Origin: Myroides odoratimimus
GTDB taxonomy: Bacteria; Bacteroidota; Bacteroidia; Flavobacteriales; Flavobacteriaceae
Direction: 5' to 3'
DNA: 64,000 nucleotides
Assembly (NCBI RefSeq): GCF_030326305.1
Contig: NZ_JACAKB010000016.1
Location: 1-64,000, forward strand
Under the pieces are notes generated by a model that was not told the origin of the DNA, searched no databases, and worked only from the letters and a program-made list of their open reading frames with translations. Shown here one piece after another: positions 44,665 through 53,142 of this stretch. A program made the position numbers and the translations under genes. Every line of letters begins with the position of its first letter. The stretch's first letter is position 1.

Positions 44665-46353
44665 TTAGCGAACTAATTTTTTATATTTCAAACGAGTTGG
44701 AGCTACATCCCCTAAACGTTTCTTACGATTCTCTTCATAATCAGAGAATGATCCCTCAAAGAAATAAACTTGAGAATCACCTTCAAAAGCTAAGATATGT
44801 GTACAGATACGGTCTAAGAACCAACGGTCATGGGAAATAACTACTGCACATCCAGCAAAGTTCTCAAGACCTTCCTCTAATGCACGTAGTGTATTTACGT
44901 CCAAGTCATTCGTAGGCTCATCCAGTAGCAATACGTTACCTTCTTCTCTTAATGTCATTGCTAGGTGAAGACGGTTACGTTCTCCTCCAGAAAGCGTTGA
45001 TACCTTTTTATTTTGTTCAGAACCACCGAAGTTAAATCTACTCAAATAAGCACGAGAATTCACTTGACGACCACCCATCATGATCAACTCTTGACCATCA
45101 CAGAAGTTCTCCCAAATTGATTTCTCTGGGTCTATATTAGAGTGTGCTTGATCCACATAAGCAATCTTAACCGTATCTCCGATCGCAAATGTACCCGCAT
45201 CAGGTTGTTGTTCTCCCATGATCATACGGAAGATAGTAGACTTACCAGCACCATTAGGTCCGATAATACCTACAATACCAGCTTGTGGTAAAGTGAAGTT
45301 TAAATCATCATATAACAACTTATCTCCGAAAGCCTTCGCTACACCTTTTGCTTCAATCACATTTGTTCCAAGACGTGGTCCATTAGGAATATAAATCTCT
45401 AATTTCTCTTCTAGAACTTTTTGATCTTCATTTAATAACTTATCGTAGTTCTGTAACCTTGCTTTCTGTTTCGTTTGACGACCTTTAGCACCTTGACGTA
45501 CCCAGTCTAACTCACGCTCTAAGTTCTTACGACGTTTAGAAGCAACCTTCTCCTCTTGAGCTAATCTTGTAGACTTTTGATCTAACCAAGAAGAATAGTT
45601 CCCTTTCCATGGAATACCTTCTCCTCTATCTAACTCTAGGATCCATCCTGCTACGTTATCTAAGAAATAACGGTCGTGCGTTACAGCAATTACTGTTCCT
45701 GAATACTGTTGTAAGTGTTGCTCTAACCAATGTACAGACTCTGCGTCTAAGTGGTTAGTAGGCTCATCTAACAATAATACATCTGGGTTTTGTAATAACA
45801 AACGACATAAAGCAACTCTACGACGCTCTCCTCCAGAAAGAATATTAATAGGAGTATCAGGCTCTGGCGTACGCAAAGCATCCATAGCGATAGCTAGTTT
45901 TGTATCTAACTCCCATCCTCCTACAGCATCTATTTTATCTTGTAGCTCAGCTTGTCTATCCATCAGTTTCTGCATTTTATCTGCATCTTCATACACTTCT
46001 GGCAAACCAAACATATCATTTATCTGATTGAATTCATCTAAGATCGCTACCGTTTCAGCAGCTCCTTCTCTAACGATTTCGATAACAGTCTTTGTTTCAT
46101 CTAATTGTGGTTCTTGTTCTAAATACCCAACAGTGTATCCTGGTGCAAACACCACATCACCTTGATAGTTTTTATCAACCCCAGCAATAATCTTTAATAA
46201 AGAAGATTTACCTGAACCATTTAGACCTAAAATACCAATTTTAGCCCCGTAGAAAAAGCTTAAATAAATATCTTTTAATACAGTCTTATTTGTCGATGAG
46301 TAAGTTTTACTCACTTTTGACATCGAAAAAATTACCTTTTTATCGTCTGACAT
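44665..46353 (-). CDS. ettA: Energy-dependent translational throttle protein EttA (ABC-F)
   Basis: 562 aa from the ATG at 46,353 (MSDDKKVIFSMSKVSKTYSS); the longer reading adds an unlikely hydrophobic extension. Two ABC domains are seen: Walker A GLNGSGKSSLLK and GPNGAGKSTIF, signatures NILSGGERRRVAL and TLSGGERNRLHL, Walker B LLLDEPTNHLD and LLLDEPTNDLD. The arm and linker (about 240-310) are rich in Arg and Lys. EttA binds the ribosomal E site and gates the first elongation step according to ADP/ATP ratio. Confidence 0.95.
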   Translation of the reverse strand: MSDDKKVIFSMSKVSKTYSSTNKTVLKDIYLSFFYGAKIGILGLNGSGKSSLLKIIAGVDKNYQGDVVFAPGYTVGYLEQEPQLDETKTVIEIVREGAAETVAILDEFNQINDMFGLPEVYEDADKMQKLMDRQAELQDKIDAVGGWELDTKLAIAMDALRTPEPDTPINILSGGERRRVALCRLLLQNPDVLLLDEPTNHLDAESVHWLEQHLQQYSGTVIAVTHDRYFLDNVAGWILELDRGEGIPWKGNYSSWLDQKSTRLAQEEKVASKRRKNLERELDWVRQGAKGRQTKQKARLQNYDKLLNEDQKVLEEKLEIYIPNGPRLGTNVIEAKGVAKAFGDKLLYDDLNFTLPQAGIVGIIGPNGAGKSTIFRMIMGEQQPDAGTFAIGDTVKIAYVDQAHSNIDPEKSIWENFCDGQELIMMGGRQVNSRAYLSRFNFGGSEQNKKVSTLSGGERNRLHLAMTLREEGNVLLLDEPTNDLDVNTLRALEEGLENFAGCAVVISHDRWFLDRICTHILAFEGDSQVYFFEGSFSDYEENRKKRLGDVAPTRLKYKKLVR

Positions 46354-46959
46354 AAAGTAAAATATATTGAATTTATTGATTACTAAGCTATAAGCATTCC
46401 ATAGCATATTAGCCAAAAATAGTATTAATTAAGGAGATTAGGAAATGTGTTCTACATTTTTTTGATTTTGTCTTGATAGACTATTTCACCTTATATCATT
46501 ATTGACTCTATCTGAATTTCTATTTACCCCATAAAACCTTTTTAGCCTAAAGAACCTTATAGAATAATATTTCTATTAAACCCAGATTAAGCGATAGACA
46601 TATAAACGAAAAGTAATTATACAAAATAGCTCTGAATTTAAGAAAGGGCTGAGTATAAAATAGTCCTGTGGACTATTTTATACGAAAAGCCAGCTGTAGC
46701 AAGGCATGTAGTATGGTTTTAGAAGAAGTGAAAGAGATATGAAGTAGAATTGCTTTGCAGTATTTGGCTAATGCTTAATCTGGGTTAAACCTCTTATTTC
46801 TAAAAAATTCATCATTTCACATCGATTAAACCTAAACCACACACAAAAACACAATGTTTAGAAAATATTAACAATAAAAACACACATCCAAGCCTATAAT
46901 TATTTGTTTTCTATACTTTTAAATACTATTTTAGAGACAACTTTAAAAAACTCACATAT
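46354..46959. other. Intergenic region carrying a MITE-like element
   Basis: 606 bp between divergent ettA and the 60-aa gene. Apart from the 208-bp inverted-repeat element at 46,579-46,786 it is plain AT-rich sequence without a gene. Confidence 0.5.
46579..46786. mobile_element. MITE-like element with 14-bp terminal inverted repeats
   Basis: AACCCAGATTAAGC (46,579-46,592) and its exact reverse complement GCTTAATCTGGGTT (46,773-46,786) bracket 208 bp. Inside, GTATAAAATAGTCC (46,653-46,666) and GGACTATTTTATAC (46,670-46,683) form a perfect 14-bp hairpin with a 3-nt loop. No open frame is present. The shape suggests a non-autonomous miniature transposable element or a structured RNA. No clear target-site duplication is visible. 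Confidence 0.45.
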
Positions 46960-47142
46960 ATGACAGAAAATTTACTTTTTGCAAAAAGTGAAACTTGTGA
47001 AAACAATCACGAAAATCACTACTACGACCCATCAATAGATGCTTACGTTTGCTCAACATGCAACGCAATTTCACCAGCAAATTCTATTTATGATTTCGAA
47101 GAGAAAGCAGACGATGAATACGAATTGCATATTGGAATTTAA
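46960..47142 (+). CDS. Small zinc-ribbon-like acidic protein, 60 aa
   Basis: The protein reads ETCENNHENHYYDPSIDAYV then CSTCNAISPANSIYDFEEKA. The C-x-x-C pair (VCSTCN), with the earlier Cys/His cluster (CENNHENH), could bind one zinc ion. It is strongly acidic. The ATG at 46,960 follows a long leader, and a perfect 14-bp terminator follows 10 bp after the stop, so this is a real monocistronic gene. Function unknown. Confidence 0.75.
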   Translation: MTENLLFAKSETCENNHENHYYDPSIDAYVCSTCNAISPANSIYDFEEKADDEYELHIGI

Positions 47143-47151
47143 GGTCGACAG

Positions 47152-47202
47152 AATCTTGTAATTAACTCTAATGTGAGAGACTTAATTACAAGATTTTTTT
47201 TA
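47152..47202 (+). terminator. Terminator of the 60-aa gene
   Basis: AATCTTGTAATTAA / TTAATTACAAGATT, 14 bp perfect, inner CTC/GAG pair, then a T-run. Confidence 0.9.
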
Positions 47203-47221
47203 TTCCCCTACTTTGAAGGGG

Positions 47222-47273
47222 TGTCCGAAGGACGGGGTGGTTTTCCCTACACCGAAGAGGTGTCCGAAGGACA
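47222..47273. repeat. Two copies of a TGTCCGAAGGAC hairpin repeat
   Basis: GTGTCCGAAGGAC occurs twice, at about 47,221 and 47,260, each a small GTCC-gaa-GGAC hairpin inside a longer imperfect direct repeat (GAAGxGGTGTCCGAAGGACxxxxT). This is a dispersed intergenic repeat type, as are the CCCGAAGGGC copies near 51,060. Confidence 0.6.
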
Positions 47274-47323
47274 AAATACTTTATCCTTACTTAAAATGAT
47301 TGTTATACTTAAAGCTATATAGT

Positions 47324-48118
47324 CTACTTCTTCCTTCTTAAGATATGGTAAACTTTATAGTCTTTAGTCACTACTTTCTTACTCCAATCCACTATATGTT
47401 TTCCTTCTTCTAATACCCTCATCATTTTAACCACTAAATAGTCATAAACGGTGGTAAATAGAATAACCACCACCCCAATGTATAAGGTGCGCAAATGAAG
47501 GTACTGAAAGCAAAATGCTGCGGTAATCCCTCCTACTCCAAACGAAAAGACAATAGCTAGTTTAAGTCCAATATGAGAAAGCAAAAGATTGCGAAAGTTG
47601 GCTCTCGTTAGATTAAACAATAACCTCGCCGTTTCAATACCTAAATCGGTTACGATCCCCGTAATATGGGTAGTTCTCACTACCGCCTTAGAGATAAAAG
47701 TAACTAGAGAATTCTGTAATCCCATCGCAAATAGCAGTACATAGGCTATCTTCATCGGATATTGAAACAATATATCCCCCTCGAGATAAGCCACTCCTCC
47801 TAATAAGATAGCCTCTAATATCAAAGGTAATGTAAAATACACCTTGTTCCAAATCAACTTCTGCAACTGTAAGATCACGTGAGAAGTAAAAGATCCTAAA
47901 AAGAACGAAACCAATAACAACACTGATTTCATAATAGCTTGTTTATTAAAGGTAAGCACCTCCTGAGCAAAATTAGATAGATACCCTGTCACATTGGTTG
48001 TCATCAGCTTTAAAGCCAAAAAACCACTTACATTCACCACGCCTCCTACAAATGATAACAACACTGCTAAACGCAGATTCTGCATAAAACTTCTCTCCTT
48101 ACCTCTGTGTGATAACAT
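47324..48118 (-). CDS. DUF1275 (YoaK-like) membrane protein, 264 aa
   Basis: Six to seven hydrophobic segments. The opening LRLAVLLSFVGGVVNVSGFL followed by TTNVTGYLSNF, and the later AMGLQNSLVTFISKAVVRTT with HITGIVTDLGIE, are the two repeated signature blocks of the DUF1275 family. Members are inner-membrane proteins of unknown transport function. The true start may be the second Met (MQNLRLAV). It is monocistronic. Confidence 0.85.
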   Translation of the reverse strand: MLSHRGKERSFMQNLRLAVLLSFVGGVVNVSGFLALKLMTTNVTGYLSNFAQEVLTFNKQAIMKSVLLLVSFFLGSFTSHVILQLQKLIWNKVYFTLPLILEAILLGGVAYLEGDILFQYPMKIAYVLLFAMGLQNSLVTFISKAVVRTTHITGIVTDLGIETARLLFNLTRANFRNLLLSHIGLKLAIVFSFGVGGITAAFCFQYLHLRTLYIGVVVILFTTVYDYLVVKMMRVLEEGKHIVDWSKKVVTKDYKVYHILRRKK

Positions 48119-48302
48119 AAACTTATAAATTACTCCTCCTCAAACTATAATATAACAAATTTAAAGAGAATTACAAATATATGGGGGTATAGTAGGAGGA
48201 TTTGTTAAGTTATCTTGAATTTCCGAATCCGTGACTGTAAACAGCTACGCAATAGTCTCCCGACTTTGCGTTATTTTATTATTTATTGAAGATAAATAGA
48301 AA

Positions 48303-48941
48303 CTATTCGACTACTAAAATCTCATCAAAATAAACTTGAGTACCACTCAACACATCAAACTCCTTATACATAGCAGTTGGATATTCATTAATCAATATAA
48401 CATTGTTGTGATAAGCATATTGCGGTTTGTCTTCTCCCGGATCAAGACAAAACAACTTAGTAAGATTACCTTTTTCATCCTCTTCATATCCTATAGCTAC
48501 TACTGCATGTGCTCCAGCATCTTTCCCTTTAAACTATACTCTTAGCATTACAGGGATATCTTGTTCTAAATATCCTACAATACTTCTATTATTAGCTCGT
48601 TCAACAGTGACGTACCCTTTCCTTGTAGACACTTGTTCAAATCCTTCCTTTAAATCTAAAAAGTAATTCCCTTCCCAATGCATTCCATTATCTGCAAAGA
48701 AATAATGTACTAATTTACCTACAAAAGTATTTCTCCTTACTTTCTTATAGATTCCTATTTCACCTCTCTTTATAATCCCTTGAATCATTAAAAGCATAAA
48801 AAATGAATACACAGCACATGCTCCATCTAAACTTCCCTGTTGAATAAAGAAATCCTTATCTTCTTCGCTTTTCTCTCTTAACTCTACACCAGATTCTCCT
48901 ATATCTAATTTTGAGATAAAGTAAGTATGTCTCTTATCCAT
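48303..48941 (-). pseudogene. Papain/C39-like cysteine peptidase interrupted by an amber codon
   Basis: One reading frame runs from about 48,941 (MDKRHTYFISKL; a GTG at 48,956 is also possible) to a TAG at 48,303, but is broken by an in-frame TAG at 48,534-48,536. Before the stop lies GSLDGACAVYSFF with the probable catalytic Cys; after it lies AGAHAVVAIGY with the His and LFCLDPGED with the Asp. That is the Cys-His-Asp order of papain-like or C39-like peptidases. The stop removes His and Asp, so the product would be dead. Codon use and protein character continue unchanged past the stop, so the lesion is recent, or the codon is read through. It is the last gene of a three-gene operon. Confidence 0.75.
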
Positions 48942-48945
48942 CTTT

Positions 48946-49121
48946 TTATAATTCACTATTTACTAAAGGCAATACTTCCCTTAATTTATATACTTTATGA
49001 TAAAGCTTAATCCTATTATCCTCTTGCAATAATTCAATAATAACCTTCAAAGAAAAAAGGCATAACAAACATCCTATCTTGACTTGCTCAAAAAAGCAGT
49101 TAACTGATTACTTTCTCTCAT
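48946..49121 (-). pseudogene. Small hypothetical gene with a -1 frameshift in a T6 run
   Basis: The frame opens MRESNQLTAF and meets a stop after 15 codons. Adding one T to the six-T run at 49,090-49,095 joins it to a second frame and gives a 58-aa protein (…FEQVKIGCLLCLFSLKVI, …ELLQEDNRIKLYHKVYKL, …REVLPLVNSEL) that stops at 48,946. The restored protein starts 8 bp after the upstream gene's stop and ends 4 bp before the ATG of the peptidase gene, exactly as expected of a middle gene in an operon. No family is recognised. Confidence 0.65.
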
Positions 49122-49129
49122 ATCCTTTT

Positions 49130-49753
49130 CTATTTAACGTGCTCTAAAAAGCAGAATGTATATCTCGTTTTATAAGGTTTATCTACTTCTATAGAAATTC
49201 GCTCTAACACTTTTCCCTTTCTCTTTTGTATTCCATCCATAAAACTCTTTTCTAAGTCTATATATTTACCCTCTTCTAAACCTGTATATTCTTTTAATTG
49301 ATACTTATATAATTTAGAATCAATCCCCCATGCTTTATCAAAGGTCTTTTTAGCATCGAGATCTATAAAGTCTTGCACTACAATCATCAACAAATCACAC
49401 TCTTTTTCTAAATAATTATACGTTACTGAATTTTTTCTACCTCCTTTGATATCTCCAGTAAAATAAAACTTAATCTCAATTCTATAAGGACATTCTAACT
49501 CATTTACATTATTAAAAGACAAGTCCACTCGACCTTTTCTTTCTTCTCCGTTACTCAACTCCCACTTACGAGGATGCTCTGAGAAAGCTCTATAACTAGG
49601 AGTATTCTGTTGATTATACATAGACAAAATAACATCTCTTATCAAATGTTCTTACTTCATATTAGGAAAGTTATCATTGACTTGTTCTAATCTATCTCTA
49701 AACTCATTAGAGGTAAGTATCGTTTCTAACTGTTTAAAATATGTATTCATCAT
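49130..49753 (-). pseudogene. PD-(D/E)xK nuclease-fold-like protein interrupted by an ochre codon
   Basis: The frame begins with a double ATG at 49,753/49,750 (MMNTYFKQLETIL), runs 33 codons, meets an in-frame TAA at 49,652-49,654, then continues open for 172 codons to 49,130. The segment after the stop shows GRVDLSF ... YRIEIKFYFTGD, the D-(x)n-E-x-K pattern of restriction-endonuclease-fold proteins, then helices. The piece after the stop could in principle restart at the TTG at 49,645. Function unknown; it is the first gene of the decayed operon. Confidence 0.65.
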
Positions 49754-50991
49754 TTTATTTTTCAAAGAGATATAATCACTATCTCTACCTAATTATCGTT
49801 ATTTAATCATTTGTATTTATACCTGCCTTTATAAACAGTTTCCACCTCTATCAAAACATCCCAATGGGTAAATAATGGTTATTCGAATCCTGGAATTTTA
49901 CAAAGTATCTTAGTAACCTTCTCATGATACCAAATCCTATAACTGTAAATATACCTCCACCCTTATATTCCTACAAGTAGATTCTCGTAAACATTGCGAA
50001 TTATTGAGTAAACAACAGTATCTCATAAATATCTACACACCAATAGAATGAGATACCTCCTATCGTCGGGATGACATATATTGTGGATTCAGTAAACAGA
50101 TTTAAATACAGAACACAGCATATGAAACACCGTGTGACAAATTTAAACATCAACCCCTTGAATAAGGGCTTTCTATCCATTGGGACCTAACTGTGTGTTA
50201 GACGGAAGTATTCCGTCTCTACTGATGTGACGAACGTTATATATATGACGCGTTGCATCTATTCATTCAAATATCAGCTCTCTATTGACTCTTCACATCA
50301 CAATCTAAGTAAACCCTGTATAACATCGAAGGTTGACTATCTAGGTTCATTGCTAATTTATTAATCTTAATAGGATTATTTATTAACGGTTATAGCATCG
50401 ACACTTTATCTTTAATTACAAAGACATCTTTTTACACCTCTTTTAATATGCTCTATTTGGGAAAACAATTTATCAAAAACTAAAACCTTATATCCTTATT
50501 TTAATAGCTATATTCACCACCACCACACCTTCACACTACATACAAGAAGAATACCCAGAGAACAAAAGGAGCATTCTTCGACAAAAGCCTCATTTTGCCC
50601 ACTAAAGTCCTAGCATTGTCCTACAACTGTCCAAGGAGCCAAAAAGAAGCCCTGATTTTGCTAGGGTTAAGAGCTATATACTACTGAGTACAACAACTCA
50701 TTTTCAAACAAACCACTAACTATCAATTAGTTAAACAGAAAAAGGTTTAAAAAAAGTATACACTTTTTTGCTTTTCAAGCCTTAATTCACTAAAATTAGA
50801 AGAAAACAAGGTAAAAAGAGGGAGATTTTAGGGGAGAAATAAGTTTTTTTGATGATAAATAGGTGTTTTTTTGATAAAAGTTGATCATTTTTTTAATTGA
50901 AGTTGAATGGATATACTAGGCGGTTATGCCTAATTAAATATAGATGGGCTATATAGCCAGTCAGAATAATTCGGGTAGGTAGTTGGGATAG

Positions 50992-51243
50992 TGATATATC
51001 ATGAATTAAAAATCCGCAAGAACGAGAACGTAACGATTGTGTGATATACATACCTAAAGCCCGAAGGGCTAAGATTCGTAATTATTAATTTGAAATTCGT
51101 AATTGTTAAAAGGGGTGTACATTGTCGGCAGTATGTAATACAGCCCTACGATGACGGATACATATCATGGATTAAATCCGAGATAACGAGACGTAATGTA
51201 CATAACTAAAGCCCGAAGGGCTAGGATTCGTAATTTTTAATTG
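50992..51243 (+). repeat. Two imperfect 90-bp direct repeats with CCCGAAGGGC hairpins
   Basis: Copy A (50,992-51,091) and copy B (51,157-51,243) share GATATATCATGAATTAAA-type starts, AACGAGAACGTAA-like centres, CTAAAGCCCGAAGGGCTA hairpins, and GATTCGTAATT ends. The last motif recurs in other intergenic gaps (24,346 and 55,120). Confidence 0.7.
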
Positions 51244-51288
51244 TTTAAAAAAGAAGAGGAGAGCAATGCTCTCCTCTTCTTTTTTAAA
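51244..51288 (-). terminator. Terminator of the small membrane protein gene
   Basis: A perfect stem of 21 bp (TTTAAAAAAGAAGAGGAGAG and one more base), 3-nt loop, T-run. It ends 2 bp before the stop at 51,290. Confidence 0.9.
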
Positions 51289-51289
51289 C

Positions 51290-51478
51290 TTATACTCTTC
51301 CTTTTAAAGCGTTAAAAACCCATGCTATTGCAAAGAAACCGATTCCTACAGCTGTGAATCCCCACCCTGCGATTTCGGAATATTTAAATGCTCCTAGACA
51401 GATTAATAAGATACCCATCATAATCATAATCAACGTAGCATATCCTAGAATCTTATTCTTGTTTAAATTGTTCGACAT
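51290..51478 (-). CDS. CAL67264-family-like small membrane protein, 62 aa
   Basis: Two transmembrane helices: about residues 10-29 (ILGYATLIMIMMGILLICLG) and 37-57 (AGWGFTAVGIGFFAIAWVF). The end FNALKGRV and the AGWGFxAVGIGFFAIAWVFNALKGRV pattern match a small membrane family common in flavobacteria. It starts 13 bp downstream of the holA stop on the same strand, so the two may be co-transcribed. Function unknown. Confidence 0.75.
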   Translation of the reverse strand: MSNNLNKNKILGYATLIMIMMGILLICLGAFKYSEIAGWGFTAVGIGFFAIAWVFNALKGRV

Positions 51479-51490
51479 TATTTATTTATT

Positions 51491-52495
51491 TTAATTAAAT
51501 ATTTTGATTAACATCTCCTTAAGCAGTTCTCCTTGTGGCATCGCTTGAGCTCCTACTCCCTTACTTTTAAGGTCTACATCCTTTAGATGTGCAATAATAC
51601 TACTGACTTGCTTCATCTTATAGATTCTAAAACCCGTTTCGTAGTCTTTTATTGCGTATTGACTCACTTTTAATTGTTTCATCACGTTGGATGGTGACTT
51701 ATCTTTCAGCCCGTGATACAACAAAAGTTTAGAAAAATAAGAATAAACAAGCCCCATTGTCAATACGATTGGGTTATTCTTTGGATTCTGTGCAAAGTAA
51801 TTTGCAATTTTATACGCTTTGATCTGATTACGGTCTACAATAGCTTTAATCAACTCAAAATTATTAAAATCTTTACTTATTCCGATGTTCTTTTCTACTA
51901 CTTCTGCTGTGATTTGTACTCCTTTTGGTACAATTAAAGCCAATTTATCTATCTCATTCGCTATTTTAGACAAATCTGTTCCTAAGAACTCTACTAACAT
52001 TGCAGAAGCTTTAGGATCTATACTATACCCTTTTGCAGTTAGTAATTTCTTAAGCCAAGCTTCTATCTGATACTCTTTTAACTTCTTACTTTCAAATATG
52101 ATACCAGACTTCTCTATTGCCTTGTAAATCTTCTTTCTTTTGTCTAATGTTTTGTACTTATAGCAGAATACTAATACCGTAGATGGTTGTACTTGTGCAG
52201 CATAAGATTCTAATTGGTCTATAGAACGTGCTAACTCTTGAGCTTCCTTAACTATGACCACTTGCTTTTCTGCCATTAAAGGGAATCGCTTTGCATTAGA
52301 AACAATGTCTTGAACAGTGACATCTCGCCCATATAATACCATTTGATTAAACCCCTTCTCTTCTTCTGTCAATAGATTATCTTCAATATACTCAGAGATT
52401 TTATCAATATAATACGGTTCTTCCCCCATCAAAAAATATATAGGAGCAGCATTCCCTGCCTTTATATTCTTTATTATGTCCTTTACTTGATCCAA
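51491..52495 (-). CDS. holA: DNA polymerase III subunit delta
   Basis: 334 aa, typical length. It is part of the clamp loader that opens the beta sliding clamp. Visible are PIYFLMGEEPYYIDKISEYI near the N-terminus (degenerate P-loop), FPLMAEKQVVIVKEAQEL, and the C-terminal helical collar (LTMGLVYSYFSKLLLYHGLK). It diverges from the HsdR-N-like gene with only 54 bp between start codons. Confidence 0.9.
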   Translation of the reverse strand: MDQVKDIIKNIKAGNAAPIYFLMGEEPYYIDKISEYIEDNLLTEEEKGFNQMVLYGRDVTVQDIVSNAKRFPLMAEKQVVIVKEAQELARSIDQLESYAAQVQPSTVLVFCYKYKTLDKRKKIYKAIEKSGIIFESKKLKEYQIEAWLKKLLTAKGYSIDPKASAMLVEFLGTDLSKIANEIDKLALIVPKGVQITAEVVEKNIGISKDFNNFELIKAIVDRNQIKAYKIANYFAQNPKNNPIVLTMGLVYSYFSKLLLYHGLKDKSPSNVMKQLKVSQYAIKDYETGFRIYKMKQVSSIIAHLKDVDLKSKGVGAQAMPQGELLKEMLIKIFN

Positions 52496-52512
52496 AATAT
52501 TAGTTTTAAATA

Positions 52513-52545
52513 TTGCTCAATACCGGTAGAAAAAAAATATCTTTG
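52513..52545 (+). promoter_or_regulatory. Full Bacteroidota promoter TTG-N22-TATCTTTG
   Basis: TTG at 52,513-52,515 and TATCTTTG at 52,538-52,545 match both halves of the consensus at accepted spacing. The gene's ATG lies only 4 bp past the -7 box, so the mRNA would be leaderless or nearly so. Confidence 0.7.
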
Positions 52546-52549
52546 CTTT

Positions 52550-53014
52550 ATGCAAAGACTGAATTTCCCACCGTTTGATTTTCGTTTCAAAAATAGTGAA
52601 AATAAGCTATCTATTTTTGATGTTATCCGTAAAAAGTTTATTCAGCTTACTCCTGAGGAATGGGTAAGACAGCATGTAGTACATGATTTGATCTATACTA
52701 AAGGTTATCCTCTTTCCCTCATCAGTGTAGAGAAAGTAGTGAGAATTAATGGAATGACGAAACGATATGATGTGGTGATTTTTAGACCTAATGGTGAAAT
52801 CTATATGCTCATAGAGTGTAAAGCACCTGAGATAAAAATTACCCAAACAACATTTGATCAGATTGCTCGTTATAATTTTCAATTAAGATCAACCTATCTG
52901 TATGTCACCAATGGGCTAAATCATTACTACTGTCAAATGGATTATGAGAATAGTAAATATGTGTTCTTGAGAGAATTGCCGAATTATAATGAGGAATTAG
53001 GAATGAAAAATTAG
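52550..53014 (+). CDS. HsdR N-terminal-domain-like nuclease-fold protein, 154 aa
   Basis: The start at 52,550 (MQRLNFPPFDFRFKNSENKL) fits the promoter just upstream; a longer frame from 52,487 would start before it. The domain has TPEEWVRQHVVHDLIYTKGY, then KRYDVVIFRPNGEIYMLIEC, KAPEIKIT, which is a PD-(D/E)xK core (Asp in RYDVV, Glu-Cys-Lys in IECK). Stand-alone copies of this type I restriction HsdR N-terminal fold are widespread in flavobacteria, and no methylase or helicase is nearby, so it is not a restriction system by itself. Function unknown. Confidence 0.8.
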   Translation: MQRLNFPPFDFRFKNSENKLSIFDVIRKKFIQLTPEEWVRQHVVHDLIYTKGYPLSLISVEKVVRINGMTKRYDVVIFRPNGEIYMLIECKAPEIKITQTTFDQIARYNFQLRSTYLYVTNGLNHYYCQMDYENSKYVFLRELPNYNEELGMKN

Positions 53015-53049
53015 TTAACAGTGAACGGTTGACAGTTTACAGTCTTACA

Positions 53050-53128
53050 AAACTATAATAGCTCAAAGTCGGGAGACTTTGCGCAGCGAGAGAACAACAT
53101 CACGACATCACAAAAAACGATTTCACAC
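53050..53128. repeat. Dispersed intergenic motifs AGTCGGGAGACTTTGCG and CGATTTCAC
   Basis: AAAGTCGGGAGACTTTGCG (about 53,066) is related to AGTCTCCCGACTTTGCG near 48,251, with the loop in inverted order. ACGATTTCACA, then A-rich to the ATG, occurs here before the GT2 gene and also before the glycosyltransferase at 24,645-25,940. Confidence 0.5.
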
Positions 53129-53142
53129 AAAAGAAAAACAAA

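Larger units (their letters stand above)
49754..51289. other. 1.5-kb non-coding stretch with hairpins and repeats
   Basis: No gene is visible on either strand. Items seen: a hairpin AGACGGAA-gta-TTCCGTCT near 50,199; three 11-bp-spaced GTCC units at 50,607-50,634; CCTAGCA/TGCTAGG arms around them; a palindrome GGCTATATAGCC near 50,945; and the two copies of a 90-bp repeat near the right end. Together with the decayed operon to its left, it looks like a region losing genes. Confidence 0.55.

Noticed and set aside
48336-48666. Two rightward frames over the peptidase pseudogene
   Set aside because: Both are antisense to the joined peptidase frame, which has recognisable catalytic motifs.
49754-51289. 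CRISPR array in the repeat-rich gap
   Set aside because: The repeats are two imperfect 90-bp copies and scattered hairpins without regular spacers; no cas gene is present.
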